NCBI GenBank assembly: GCA_020444425.1
Contig: JAHLLB010000001.1
Location: forward strand, 330,938-394,937
DNA from: a bacterium
GTDB lineage: Bacteria > Electryoneota > Electryoneia > Electryoneales > Electryoneaceae
Length of the DNA stretch: 64,000 bases
Reading direction: 5' to 3'
The notes under the pieces: model-generated
The model's input: the letters and a program-made list of their open reading frames with translations, nothing else
Databases searched by the model: none
What the model was told of the DNA's origin: nothing
Position numbers and translations under genes: made by a program
Shown: positions 18,617 to 27,615 of the stretch, piece by piece
Numbering within the stretch: the first letter of the stretch is position 1
Layout of the letters: every line of letters begins with the position of its first letter

Positions 18617-18792
18617 TTCTCAGGCAGTGCTCTCTTCGGGAATCCCCACCCCCACCCCATCGTTCTCACTTGATTGGCATGTTTGTACATACGAACTTAG
18701 TTGTTTCATTCATCTCGGCAGAATCAGGCCGATTTGAATGATAAGCACTTCTTTTTCCATGATTTACACGAGGGAGCGGCGACTCAGACGAT

Positions 18793-20760
18793 ATGGACAA
18801 CGTGAAGACGAACGGTGGCAGCCCCCCCTCTCTCACCTGGCTCGAGTGGAATGACGCGGCCTTCTCAACCGCCCTCGAACAGGACAAACCCGTTTTTTTG
18901 TACCTGTCTGTACCGTGGAGTACGTCGGTGCACCAGTTCGAGCGCGATGTACTCGATGACGACACTGTGCGGCAGATTCTCGCCGCGTCCTATGTGACCG
19001 TCGAGGTTAACGCGCTACGAATGCCGGATGTGTTCGAACGGTACAACCAGGGCGGGTGGCCATCGATCTGCCTGCTCAGTCCGGAAGGCGATCTGCTGCA
19101 TGGCCGTTCCGCAGCCGCGCCGGAACAGTTGCGCGACACGCTGCAGCAAGTGGCAACCTACTGGGCGGACCACAAGGAAGAAATCCGGGAGCGGGTCAAG
19201 CAGGTGGGCACGCCGTCATTGCCCCGGTTCAAGCTTCCCGGACCGGAGGAGCTGACCGATCCCGCCCCGCTGGAAGGCATCCGTCACGACGCGATCGCGC
19301 ACTACGACGTCAAGTTCCAGGGCTTCGGCCGTGCGCCGAAATTCCCGATGCCGGACCTGCTGCTGTTCCTGCTCGCCGATCCGGACGAAGAGTACAAATC
19401 GCTGGCGTACACGACGCTGGAAACGCTGCGCGCATCATCGTTGCACGACATGCTCGGCGGTGGATTCTTCCGGTTCGCGTCAACGGAATACTGGGGCCAG
19501 CCGCATTTTGAAAAGCTGGCGTACGTGAACGTATCGCTGCTGGAAGCGTTCGCTGAAGCGTACCGGGAATCGTCGGACGAACGCTATTTGAACGTTGCTA
19601 ACGGCATCCTGGTGTTCCTCGACGCGCATCTCTCGGCGGAGAACGGCCTGCTGTTTGCGGCGTTGGATTCAGACGGTTTACCGGGCGAACCAGGCAGCAC
19701 CTACGGTTGGTCGCGGGAAGACGTGATTGAGACGCTTGAGGAAGACGAGGCTCTCGTTACCGCCGCGCTGACATATTTCGGCATTTCTCCGTACTCCCGT
19801 ATCGCGGGCGAGGCGAACCGGTGTTATCTTGAGGAACGTGTTCCGCCTGCTCAGATCTCCATGCGTCTCGTGCGAGACGAAGCTGCTGTGCAACAGTTGC
19901 TGGTCACCGCGCGTGACAAGATGAAGGCGGAGCGGGATTCACGTCCCGATCCGGCGGTGGACACGGTTGCCTACGCCAATGACCAGGCCCGCGCGATGGG
20001 CGCGTTGGCGTTGGCATCGATTGTGCTCAACAAACCGTGGGCGTTGAACCGCGCGTTCCAGATCGCAGACACGGTCTGGAAGGATGGCCGGCGCAGTGGC
20101 GGTGGAATTGAGCATGTGATTGGCGAGAGCGGAGATACAGTGTATCTTACCGATCTTGCCGAGTTGATTCTCGGGTATCTGGAACTCTATCGTGTGGCGG
20201 GACGCGGTGTGGATCTGGTCCGCGCTGTTACCTTGGCCCGCGAGACGGTAGATTTGTTGGGCGATGGAGAAGGCGTCGGTTGTTTTGACCACCTTGAACG
20301 GGACACTGAATACGGCGCTGTCCGATTTCAATACACTCCCTTCGAGGCGAACAGCCGTTTGTTGCACGCGTTTGCCTTACTCTCCGCATACACTCGCAAC
20401 GAAGCGTGGCACACTCGTGCGCTGAACCTGTCGCAGGGTCTGGCGACGGCCCGGCTGCTTCATCGGCTCGCTGACGCGGCCTATGGACGGGCGTTACGCA
20501 CGTTGGTCAATCCACCGGCGATGGTGGATTTGATCGGGAAGAATTCGGCTGCTCTGCGGCGTCGTATTCTGATGGAGGCTCCGTCCGGAACGTTGATCCG
20601 GGCGTTCGACCCCGAGCAGAAGACACCGTGGACCGATCCGGACAAGTACAACCGCAGTGGTGAGGATGTCGCGGAAGCGGTCGTCATCGCGGGTGGTGCC
20701 GTGTCGGAACCGTTAACCGACACTGGCGAAATCTTGCAGCAACTAAACGAACAACGATAG
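18793..20760 (+). CDS. DUF255 / YyaL (SSP411, spermatogenesis-associated-20-like) protein lacking thioredoxin cysteines
   Basis: A 655-residue protein with an N-terminal thioredoxin-like domain (about 15-140) followed by an (alpha/alpha)6 toroid like N-acylglucosamine 2-epimerases. Family signatures are GFGRAPKFPMPDLL, LGGGFFRFASTEYW and QPHFEKLAYVNVSLL. In the family the N-terminal domain carries CHWCH; here the equivalent stretch is WSTSVHQFERD (from residue 42), with no cysteine, so redox activity is unlikely. The rest of the signature is kept. The function of the family is not established. The ATG at 18793 has GGGAG about 16 bases upstream, farther than usual. The next gene starts 60 bases after the stop. 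Confidence 0.85.
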   Translation: MDNVKTNGGSPPSLTWLEWNDAAFSTALEQDKPVFLYLSVPWSTSVHQFERDVLDDDTVRQILAASYVTVEVNALRMPDVFERYNQGGWPSICLLSPEGDLLHGRSAAAPEQLRDTLQQVATYWADHKEEIRERVKQVGTPSLPRFKLPGPEELTDPAPLEGIRHDAIAHYDVKFQGFGRAPKFPMPDLLLFLLADPDEEYKSLAYTTLETLRASSLHDMLGGGFFRFASTEYWGQPHFEKLAYVNVSLLEAFAEAYRESSDERYLNVANGILVFLDAHLSAENGLLFAALDSDGLPGEPGSTYGWSREDVIETLEEDEALVTAALTYFGISPYSRIAGEANRCYLEERVPPAQISMRLVRDEAAVQQLLVTARDKMKAERDSRPDPAVDTVAYANDQARAMGALALASIVLNKPWALNRAFQIADTVWKDGRRSGGGIEHVIGESGDTVYLTDLAELILGYLELYRVAGRGVDLVRAVTLARETVDLLGDGEGVGCFDHLERDTEYGAVRFQYTPFEANSRLLHAFALLSAYTRNEAWHTRALNLSQGLATARLLHRLADAAYGRALRTLVNPPAMVDLIGKNSAALRRRILMEAPSGTLIRAFDPEQKTPWTDPDKYNRSGEDVAEAVVIAGGAVSEPLTDTGEILQQLNEQR

Positions 20761-20820
20761 ATCGGGAGATTGTGGCCTCCGAGCCAGTCTCCAAGTCGGC
20801 TGAAACGAAGGAAGACGTTC

Positions 20821-23800
20821 ATGAACGACAAGGCACGGTTTCTGTGGATCGGGCTTGTACTGCTTCTGGTAGTAGGCTCTCTGCCCTCTTTCGCGCAGGA
20901 GAATCGGTGGTGGGATCCGCTTGAAGGTATCCCGGTCCGCCAGGGTTTCCACATTGAGTGGTTCCGCAGTTTGACAGCAAACGATCAGGGCCAGATGGCC
21001 ATGATCTGGTCGGATACCCGTGAGGGTGGTCGTGACCTTTACATGCAGGTGATCAATCCGGACGGTTCGCAGGTTTGGGATCAGTATCCGGACGGGAAGC
21101 GTGTTGCCTGGGGTCCGAACCGCCAGGAAGATCCGCATGTGATGGCGACCAGTGATGGCAACTGGATCATCACCTGGATCGACTATCGTGACAGTGGCCC
21201 GAATGAAGACGTCGGGAACATCTACATCAGCAAGCTTGATGCGAACGGCGACCCGATGTGGGACGATCACCCGGATTGGGATCTCGGTATCCCGCTGGCG
21301 ATCGTGCAGAACAAGCAGCTGGTCGTGCAGTCCTTCGATGATGGCAACGGCGGTGCGGTGACGATCTGGGTCGATGGCCGTAACCAGTTCGCGGAATTGT
21401 ATGGTCAGCACACCAACGCCGACGGCGACATCCAGTGGTTCCCGACCTGGGATCCGGATGAACCGAATGGCATCGTGCTCGCCGGTGGTACCGCTACCCT
21501 CAGCGAAGTCGGTTCCGCCTCCTACACCGCCGATACCGATGGCAACGGCGGGATGATCTTCGGCTGGCAAGATCACCGCATCCCGACGGACAAGAACCTG
21601 TATTGCAACCGTGTTGATGCCGACGGTCAGTTGGTCTGGGCCGACTCGACCGGTCTGGTCCTGAGCACCGGCAATGGTGAGCAGGCCAGAATTCGTATGG
21701 CGCCAGACGGCGAAGGTGGCGCGTTCTTCACGTGGGAAGACCGTCTGCTTTCGGACAACTACAACTTGCTCGGCCAGCATATTGACGTCGACGGTGATGT
21801 CAGCTGGACCGATGGCGGTACCGCAATTTGTGACGCCACCGGTAGCCAGGAAGCACCGCGAATTGTCAACAGCGCGGTTGGTGAAGCGATCGTCATCTGG
21901 GAAGACCGTCGAATTGACAACTTCACCTTCGACCTGTATGTCCAACGCATCAGCGACAACAACGGGACACCGGAATTCCACTGGGGATCCGGTACGCAAG
22001 GCTTCCTGTTGACCGACGCCTCATCGAACCAGCGAGAAGCACGTTTGTACGGCGATGGCCAGGGTGGCGCGATCTTCACCTGGAAGGACGAGCGGAACGG
22101 CGACGACCCGAACAGCGACCTGTTCGTGCAGCGTCTCGACGTGGACGGCAACTGGCAATGGGGTCCGGATTACAACGGCCTGGAGCTGTGTGACGCGGAC
22201 AACCTGCAGACCGGTAACATCGTTCGTCTGCTGAATTCCACGACCATCGGTCTTGTCTGGTTCGACTATCGCCTCGGTTCGCCGGGCCTGTTCTACCAGA
22301 TTTTGGACTTGGATGGCAACGAGCAGTTGCAGCACAACGGTATCGAGCAGGTCTACGGTATCGACGGCAACGGTTCCGGCCCGAAGATTATCAGTTCCGT
22401 CACCGAAGGCGTCTACTACATCACCTGGCGTGACGGCCGTCTCGGTCAATTGGGTGAATACCCGTTCGTGCAGCGTCTCAACGCGCCTGTGCTGACCGAT
22501 GAGCATTCCTTCGGGTATGCGGTCAACGGCTTCTCGATGCTGCCGGGCTTCCCCGACGGTGACCAGACTATTGAGATTCTCGAGCTACAGCAGACAGCCT
22601 CTTCGGACGGTGGTTTGATCTCTGTCTGGAAAGATGACCGCGAGGAGTTCCTGCCCCTGGTTTTCGCGCAGAAGATGGATTCCGACGGAAACGTCCTTTG
22701 GGGCGATCAGGGTGTGGACATTGCGTACAACCCGAGCATTGATCCGCACGATCCGCAGCAGCGGCCGCTCGTGTTGCCGGCTGATGATGGCGGCGCGTTC
22801 GCCTTCTTCCAGCAGGTCGATGAAAACTACTGGCTGCAGGTCAATGCCCAGCGGTTGAACGCGAACGGTGAACGCCAGTGGTTTGAGGGTGAGAACTACA
22901 GCATCGCGCTGACCAGCATTACCGAGGACCACGCGATTCAGGCGGTGGAGTATTTCGAAAACGGCACCATCTTGATCGTGTTCCAGCATAACGATCCGAG
23001 CAACGACAAGGATCTGTTCGCCATCTGCATGAACCAGGACGGGACGTTGGCCTGGAGCGAGATTCCGATCTGTGAAGCCGAGGAGCAGCAGAAGATCGCG
23101 AAAACCGTTCAGGTTGACGGCGGTATCGTTGTGGTCTGGGAAGACCTGCGTCGTGGCGAATCGATCACCGACCTGTATGGTCAGTTCATCGCCCCGAATG
23201 GCGACCTGATGTGGGCCACGGATGGTCTGCTGATGGCGGAAGATGATGCCCAGCAGAACGAAGCCCAGCTGCGTTCCAGCGGTTTCGACGCTGACTGGTT
23301 CTGGCTGACATGGAAGTCTTCCGCGGATGGCGTGACGGAAGACATTTTCACGCAGCGTTTCGACCTCGATGGCGTTCCGCTTCTGATCCCCGCGGAAGGC
23401 GTGCAGCTCGGTGTTGACACCAATCCGCAGCAGGAACCGGAAACGGTAATGGATGGCAGCGGTGGCCAGTATGTGATGTGGGAAGAGAACATTGATGGTG
23501 AGATCTTCAGCGATCTCGTCTATACCCATATTGACGTTAACGGTGATGTCAATCTCGGTACGGATGGTGAATTCCTCTGTGCAGGCTACCATCGTCAGGC
23601 TGAGATTTCGGCGGTTCCGGATGGTCTGGACGGATTTGTCGCTGTCTGGCGTGACAACCGTTCCACCGGTAAGCAGGAACTGGAAAACATTTACACCCAG
23701 CGCGTGAACATGTTCGTCGGTGTTGAAGAGAAGCCGGAAGCGACCCAGCCGATGAAGATCGAGCTCGGGAACGCGTATCCGAACCCGTTCAACCCGTCCA

Positions 23801-24030
23801 CCAACATCAGTTTCAGCATCGACCGTTCTGCGTCGGTGAAGTTGGTGGTGTACGACGTGCTCGGCCGCGAAGTGGTCCGCCTCGTTGACCGTGCGTTGAA
23901 CGCCGGCCATTACGAAGTGAACTGGAATGGTATGAGCGCGTACGGAGTGCAGGTTTCGTCCGGTATGTACTTCTACCGTCTCGAAGTCAACGACCGCTTG
24001 CTTACCCGTCGCATGGTGCTGATGAAGTAA
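20821..24030 (+). CDS. Large secreted beta-propeller-like repeat protein with sorting-like tail
   Basis: A 1069-residue exported protein. The signal peptide (residues 1-24, core LWIGLVLLLVVG, ending SFA) is followed by about twenty repeats of a W-x-D-x-R ... D-x-Y-x-Q ... G-x-x-x-W pattern (MIWSDTREGGRDLYMQ, ITWIDYRDSGPNED, FTWKDERNGDDPN), which should form one or more beta-propellers. The tail is YPNPFNPSTNISF ... YDVLGREVVRL ... RMVLMK (about 985-1069). No catalytic motif was seen; a surface binding role is likely. ATG 20821 is preceded by AAGGAAG; the frame is open back to 20770 but the signal peptide fixes the start. A strong terminator follows. Confidence 0.83.
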   Translation: MNDKARFLWIGLVLLLVVGSLPSFAQENRWWDPLEGIPVRQGFHIEWFRSLTANDQGQMAMIWSDTREGGRDLYMQVINPDGSQVWDQYPDGKRVAWGPNRQEDPHVMATSDGNWIITWIDYRDSGPNEDVGNIYISKLDANGDPMWDDHPDWDLGIPLAIVQNKQLVVQSFDDGNGGAVTIWVDGRNQFAELYGQHTNADGDIQWFPTWDPDEPNGIVLAGGTATLSEVGSASYTADTDGNGGMIFGWQDHRIPTDKNLYCNRVDADGQLVWADSTGLVLSTGNGEQARIRMAPDGEGGAFFTWEDRLLSDNYNLLGQHIDVDGDVSWTDGGTAICDATGSQEAPRIVNSAVGEAIVIWEDRRIDNFTFDLYVQRISDNNGTPEFHWGSGTQGFLLTDASSNQREARLYGDGQGGAIFTWKDERNGDDPNSDLFVQRLDVDGNWQWGPDYNGLELCDADNLQTGNIVRLLNSTTIGLVWFDYRLGSPGLFYQILDLDGNEQLQHNGIEQVYGIDGNGSGPKIISSVTEGVYYITWRDGRLGQLGEYPFVQRLNAPVLTDEHSFGYAVNGFSMLPGFPDGDQTIEILELQQTASSDGGLISVWKDDREEFLPLVFAQKMDSDGNVLWGDQGVDIAYNPSIDPHDPQQRPLVLPADDGGAFAFFQQVDENYWLQVNAQRLNANGERQWFEGENYSIALTSITEDHAIQAVEYFENGTILIVFQHNDPSNDKDLFAICMNQDGTLAWSEIPICEAEEQQKIAKTVQVDGGIVVVWEDLRRGESITDLYGQFIAPNGDLMWATDGLLMAEDDAQQNEAQLRSSGFDADWFWLTWKSSADGVTEDIFTQRFDLDGVPLLIPAEGVQLGVDTNPQQEPETVMDGSGGQYVMWEENIDGEIFSDLVYTHIDVNGDVNLGTDGEFLCAGYHRQAEISAVPDGLDGFVAVWRDNRSTGKQELENIYTQRVNMFVGVEEKPEATQPMKIELGNAYPNPFNPSTNISFSIDRSASVKLVVYDVLGREVVRLVDRALNAGHYEVNWNGMSAYGVQVSSGMYFYRLEVNDRLLTRRMVLMK

Positions 24031-24052
24031 CTGCGGTTCGATTGTGATTCCA

Positions 24053-24087
24053 GGGCATTCCGCAAGATTTGCGGAATGCCCTTTTTT
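24053..24087 (+). terminator. Rho-independent terminator
   Basis: A 13-bp perfect stem GGGCATTCCGCAA / TTGCGGAATGCCC with a 3-base loop and six T residues, 22 bases after the stop of the large repeat protein gene. Confidence 0.93.
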
Positions 24088-24169
24088 GTTTCCGCGAGCG
24101 CGTTTCAGGCTCAACTCAGCCCGGCACCTGTACCTGTCGCTATATTCCGGCACGGATTTGGAGACCTTG

Positions 24170-24568
24170 ATGAATATTTCCAGAATTCTGCACGAACGGG
24201 AAAGCGAGCAAACCCTCGAGGCTGCACGCGAAGGTCTTGAGCAGCAGGCTGACGTTCCCGAGAGTGTGTTGATGAACCGCGTGCAGGTGATTCTCGCGGA
24301 AAAGCGAACCTCGCTCGCCGTGCTGCGGACGGGGATTGGTCTGCTCACCTTGCCAATGACGATCGTCGCTTTCCTGGTGACAACGTCCTCGTTCTGGGAT
24401 CCGCTGGAAAACCTGGTCTTCCTGATCCCGTTGTTCGTGTTGAACACAGCGCTTGCGGCGATGGGAATCGCCTTGGTCGCACGTGCGTGGAGACGAATCC
24501 GTAATTTCGACCGAGCGATCGAAGCCATCAAGAAACACGCGAACACCCTGGGTTATGTCATTCCATGA
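24170..24568 (+). CDS. DUF202-like small membrane protein
   Basis: A 132-residue protein with two predicted transmembrane helices (about 57-76 and 83-107). The sequence LAEKRTSLAVLRTGIGLLTLP just before the first helix matches the ERTFLAWLRT signature of DUF202/YidH proteins, whose function is unknown. The N-terminus is charged and helical (HERESEQTLEAAREGLEQQ). ATG 24170 is chosen because GGAG lies a few bases upstream; the open frame begins earlier, inside the terminator. The stop overlaps the start of the next gene by four bases (ATGA), so it is the first gene of a three-gene unit with a DUF4390-like protein and a histidine kinase. Confidence 0.75.
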   Translation: MNISRILHERESEQTLEAAREGLEQQADVPESVLMNRVQVILAEKRTSLAVLRTGIGLLTLPMTIVAFLVTTSSFWDPLENLVFLIPLFVLNTALAAMGIALVARAWRRIRNFDRAIEAIKKHANTLGYVIP

Positions 24569-25194
24569 CAAACAATCCCACACATAAACGAGTTCCTCGC
24601 TACGGGCGCGGCTGGGCAGCTGTCCTGCTGGCTGCGGTGCTGACCGTGCTGCTGCTGGCGTCCTCGGCGTCCGCACTACCGCGAATCGGTGAGGTGGAAG
24701 CGTTCTGGGAGGACAGCCTCGCGATTGTCCGGCCGGAGATCATCGATCCGCTGGACAACTCGCTGCAACGAACGCTGCAATCGGGTGTGCCGGTACAGGT
24801 CGATATCGAGGTTCGCATCGCACGCACGGGCTACGTCAAAACCGAGCACATCGAGGTGATGATCGAATTCGATGTCTGGACCGGTTGGTATCGGGTGACC
24901 ACTCCCCTGTCACCGTTCGCGATTGAGGAATATTCAACCGTTGAGCGCCTGTTTGGCCAGGACTTATTGCTGTTGTTTGACGAGGACCAGATTGATCCGG
25001 ACGACGAGTGGTTCATCAAGGTCCGCGCTGGCGCACAGCTGCATGATGGTGACGACACCGAATCTTCACACGGAGTCGCGGACGAGCTCAGCGGGTTTAC
25101 CCGGGTGATTTTTGAATTGTTCGGATCGGGAGAGAAGCGTTGCGAGTGGTCAGAGCTGGTACGTCTGCCGGAGCGCGGGAGTAACGTCGAATGA
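24565..25194 (+). CDS. DUF4390-like exported protein
   Basis: A 209-residue protein with a signal anchor or signal peptide (WAAVLLAAVLTVLLLASSASA). The mature part has alternating beta strands (VQVDIEVRIARTGYVKT, IEVMIEFDVWTGWYRVTT) resembling DUF4390, a family found beside NtrY-type kinases in proteobacteria. The same order occurs here, with the kinase start overlapping this stop by four bases. The function is unknown; it may act as a periplasmic input to the kinase (inference). The family call rests on context and a loose sequence match. Confidence 0.65.
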   Translation: MTNNPTHKRVPRYGRGWAAVLLAAVLTVLLLASSASALPRIGEVEAFWEDSLAIVRPEIIDPLDNSLQRTLQSGVPVQVDIEVRIARTGYVKTEHIEVMIEFDVWTGWYRVTTPLSPFAIEEYSTVERLFGQDLLLLFDEDQIDPDDEWFIKVRAGAQLHDGDDTESSHGVADELSGFTRVIFELFGSGEKRCEWSELVRLPERGSNVE

Positions 25195-26669
25195 CGTTTC
25201 GCTGGCGGCTGATCATCGCGCTTCTGCTCGCCGGGATCGTGCCGTTGATCCCGTTGTACCTCACCGTCCGGGGCGTGATCCAGACTGGTGTCGAATCGCT
25301 GGCTCCGGAAGAGACCGGCGACGCGATTCAGTCAGCGATGGAATTGGTGCGTGACGAGCTGCAGCTGATCCGGGACGATCTGCCGGACAACCTATCCGCT
25401 CTGATGTACGCGATCGATCCACCCGGTCAACCTCCCACCCGTTTTCCCCACCTGCATCCCCGCCGGGCGTTGTTCGTAAACGATGGCGGTGAGTGGTACT
25501 CGTGGACAAATGACGGCTGGCAGGGTTCCACGCCGCCTCCGCCTGTGCGTGAAACCGCGTTCGGGCAGTTCCCCGAAGGTGTCCAGGAGCGACGCTACGA
25601 CTCTTTTGACCGGGAATGGGTGCTGGTGCATGAGCTGCCCGCCAGTTTCCGCGATTCCGCGCTCAGCTTGCAGCAGGCGATGGCAGACTGGACGGTGTCC
25701 AGCGAACAACGCGACCGGTTGTTTGCATCGCTGACGTGGACGTTCGTGCTGTACTACGTCGTGGTGATGGTGCTGTCGATCCTGCTTGGCGTGGCGGTGG
25801 TCTGGCCGCTGACCCGGCGCATCACCGCGCTGACCGAAGTCGCGGAGTCGATTCGCACCGGGAACGAGGATGTCCGTGCCGACGAATCCGGCGGTGCGGA
25901 GACCGAACGCCTTGCGCGCACCTTCAACTTGATGCTCGAGCGGCTTGTCGCCAGCCGTGTGCATGCGGCAGAGATGGAAAAGCGTGCGGCCTGGCGCGAA
26001 CTCGCGCCGGTGCTGGCTCATGAGATCAAGAACCCGCTGACCCCGATCCAATTGTCGGTGCAGCAGGTCGCGGAAAGCTACACCGGCGACGATGACCGTT
26101 TCGCGAAAACGTTGCGCACCACACGAGAGATTGTGGACGAAGAGGTCGAACGCCTGCGCAACCTGGTGCGTGATTTCGGCGACTTCGCCCGTGCACCGGC
26201 ACCGAACCCGGAAACGGTCAACATCACCGAGTTCGTCGACGACCTCGCCGGTTTGTACGGAGATCGTGTCGAGGTGGTGTCGGATTGCGATGGGATCGTC
26301 GAGTTTGACCGTGAGCAGGTCCGGCGTGCGCTGGTGAATTTGCTCGACAATGCGTGCTCGGCAGCGGAGGAAGCAGCGTCAACGCGTGACGACAACGCGG
26401 CATCGGAAGACACAACCGGTCTGCGTGTGCGTTTCAGCTGCGAGAGGGACGGTTCCGAACTGCGCTTCATTATCGAAGACAACGGGCCGGGTGTGTCGGA
26501 CGATCAGCGCGAGTCGATCTTCGAGCCGTACGTGACGACCAAGAGCAACGGCATCGGACTGGGACTGCCCGTGGTCAAGAACACCGCCGAGCAACACGGC
26601 GGACGCGTGTGGGTGGAACCGTCGGACGATCTCGGCGGGGCGCGGTTTGTGTTTGAAATTCAGTCATGA
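25191..26669 (+). CDS. NtrY-like sensor histidine kinase
   Basis: A 492-residue membrane kinase. Transmembrane helices at about 8-28 and 183-206 enclose an extracytoplasmic sensor of about 155 residues. Then come HAMP (VVWPLTRRITALTEVAESIR), the phospho-acceptor His277 in LAHEIKNPLTPIQLS, an H-box close to NtrY, and the ATPase domain with N-box (LLDNACSAAEEA), G1 (IEDNGPGVSD), F-box (IFEPYVTTKSNG) and G2 (IGLGLPVVKNTAEQHGG). It autophosphorylates and passes phosphate to a receiver. No NtrX-type regulator follows, which is unusual; the nearest receiver gene in the window is at 2256. No PAS domain was recognised. Confidence 0.92.
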   Translation: MTFRWRLIIALLLAGIVPLIPLYLTVRGVIQTGVESLAPEETGDAIQSAMELVRDELQLIRDDLPDNLSALMYAIDPPGQPPTRFPHLHPRRALFVNDGGEWYSWTNDGWQGSTPPPPVRETAFGQFPEGVQERRYDSFDREWVLVHELPASFRDSALSLQQAMADWTVSSEQRDRLFASLTWTFVLYYVVVMVLSILLGVAVVWPLTRRITALTEVAESIRTGNEDVRADESGGAETERLARTFNLMLERLVASRVHAAEMEKRAAWRELAPVLAHEIKNPLTPIQLSVQQVAESYTGDDDRFAKTLRTTREIVDEEVERLRNLVRDFGDFARAPAPNPETVNITEFVDDLAGLYGDRVEVVSDCDGIVEFDREQVRRALVNLLDNACSAAEEAASTRDDNAASEDTTGLRVRFSCERDGSELRFIIEDNGPGVSDDQRESIFEPYVTTKSNGIGLGLPVVKNTAEQHGGRVWVEPSDDLGGARFVFEIQS

Positions 26670-26711
26670 TTTCACAGTTGGTGTTCGTGCTTCAGGCGAA
26701 GTGGTGCGGCT

Positions 26712-26845
26712 GGTGTCATCCTGAATCCGGCAGTATCGGATGAAGGATCTACTCGAAGTACCGGGGACTGTTCGATATACAACAGCCCCCGTATCTTAAG
26801 CCAGAGTCCAGACTTCTCGTCGTTCCGTTCAGAATCCTGTGACTC
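26712..26845. repeat. Dispersed palindromic repeat, copy with identical 39-bp arm
   Basis: Positions 26712-26750 (GGTGTCATCCTGAATCC ... GAAGGATCT) are identical over 39 bases to 44103-44141. A partly complementary arm (CGTTCCGTTCAGAATCCTG) lies at about 26822-26840, ending near the stop of the GIY-YIG gene. This is the GTCATCCTGAAC type of intergenic repeat known from many Bacteroidetes/Chlorobi-group genomes. Confidence 0.8.
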
Positions 26846-26847
26846 AG

Positions 26848-27345
26848 TCAGTCATCAGAGTCGCGATCCTCATCATCGTAGTCGAGGTCTGCCTCTATCA
26901 GGAGATCCTCCTCATCGACGACGTCTTCTTCGTCATCTTCGTCATTGATCCAGGTAGTGAAGGGTGCTTTGCCTGCGGAACGTTTTTCTCTCACCGGAGT
27001 TACGGTTTTACTCGAGACCGTCACCTTCGCCCCCCTGGACGGCATTGCGGCAGACTCATCCAGCAGCGAGTCATTCAAATCTGCCCAACTCGGGTTGGAT
27101 TCTTCGATCAGCTTGACCATCCGATCCCGGCGCATGCCCTTCAGCCACTTCTCGGTTTCGATGGCTTCGGACAGAGTATCATAGTGTTCAAAATACACGA
27201 GTTGATCCAACTTGAACTTCTTCGTGTAGCCGCCGATCTGACCGTTTTTGTGTTCGGCCATGCGGCGAGTGAGGTTGTTGCTGAAGCCCACGTACAGCAG
27301 GCGTGTCTTGTTGGACAGGATGTAGACCGAATAACGCTTGTTCAC
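26848..27345 (-). CDS. GIY-YIG endonuclease-domain protein with acidic tail
   Basis: A 165-residue protein. Residues 1-85 form a stand-alone GIY-YIG domain: YSVYILSNKTRLLYVGFSNN with the YVG half-motif, catalytic-type Arg in NLTRRMAEHK, and the Glu of AIETEKWLKGMRRD. This is the UPF0213/YhbQ-like class, usually 80-100 residues. Here a linker and a strongly acidic low-complexity C-terminus (about 133-165, nearly all Asp/Glu) are added. The start is GTG 27345 with GGAG about 10 bases upstream. The gene lies convergent to the kinase gene and downstream of the amidoligase operon on the same strand. Its substrate is unknown. Confidence 0.83.
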   Translation of the reverse strand: MNKRYSVYILSNKTRLLYVGFSNNLTRRMAEHKNGQIGGYTKKFKLDQLVYFEHYDTLSEAIETEKWLKGMRRDRMVKLIEESNPSWADLNDSLLDESAAMPSRGAKVTVSSKTVTPVREKRSAGKAPFTTWINDEDDEEDVVDEEDLLIEADLDYDDEDRDSDD

Positions 27346-27397
27346 GGGTATCGCACTCCACTGTAACGAGTGTTTCTGAAACGATGTTTGTGATGTT

Positions 27398-27505
27398 CTC
27401 AGTCCTCAGTCCTCAGTCCCCAGTCCCCAGTCCCCGGTCCTCAGTCCTCAGTGCTAAGTCTTAAGACTTGAGACTTGAGACTTGAGACTTGAGACCGGAG
27501 ACTGA
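27398..27505. repeat. Heptanucleotide repeat tracts (CAGTCCT, GACTTGA)
   Basis: Several 7-bp units run head to tail with small changes: CAGTCCT/CAGTCCC about nine times, then GACTTGA four times and degenerate copies. No gene is present. Together with the next tract this fills most of the gap between the GIY-YIG gene and the GCS2 gene. Confidence 0.85.
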
Positions 27506-27550
27506 AGTCGACGCTACACAGTTGATACTGCGTACCTTAAAGGTTTTCCA

Positions 27551-27604
27551 TCGACTTTCGACTTTCGACTTTCGACTTTCGACTTTCGACTTTCGACTTT
27601 CGAC
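27551..27604. repeat. Heptanucleotide microsatellite (TTTCGAC)x7
   Basis: TCGAC followed by seven exact copies of TTTCGAC, ending 11 bases before the stop codon of the minus-strand GCS2 gene. The unit differs from that of the neighbouring tract but the period is again seven. Confidence 0.93.
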
Positions 27605-27615
27605 TGGTTTTCTTC

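Noticed and set aside
20743..21999. A 418-codon minus-strand frame
   Set aside because: Antisense shadow of the secreted repeat protein; no signal or domain.
22585..24546. A 653-codon minus-strand frame
   Set aside because: It is antisense to the large secreted repeat gene and crosses its terminator and the DUF202 gene; a by-product of GC-rich codon usage.
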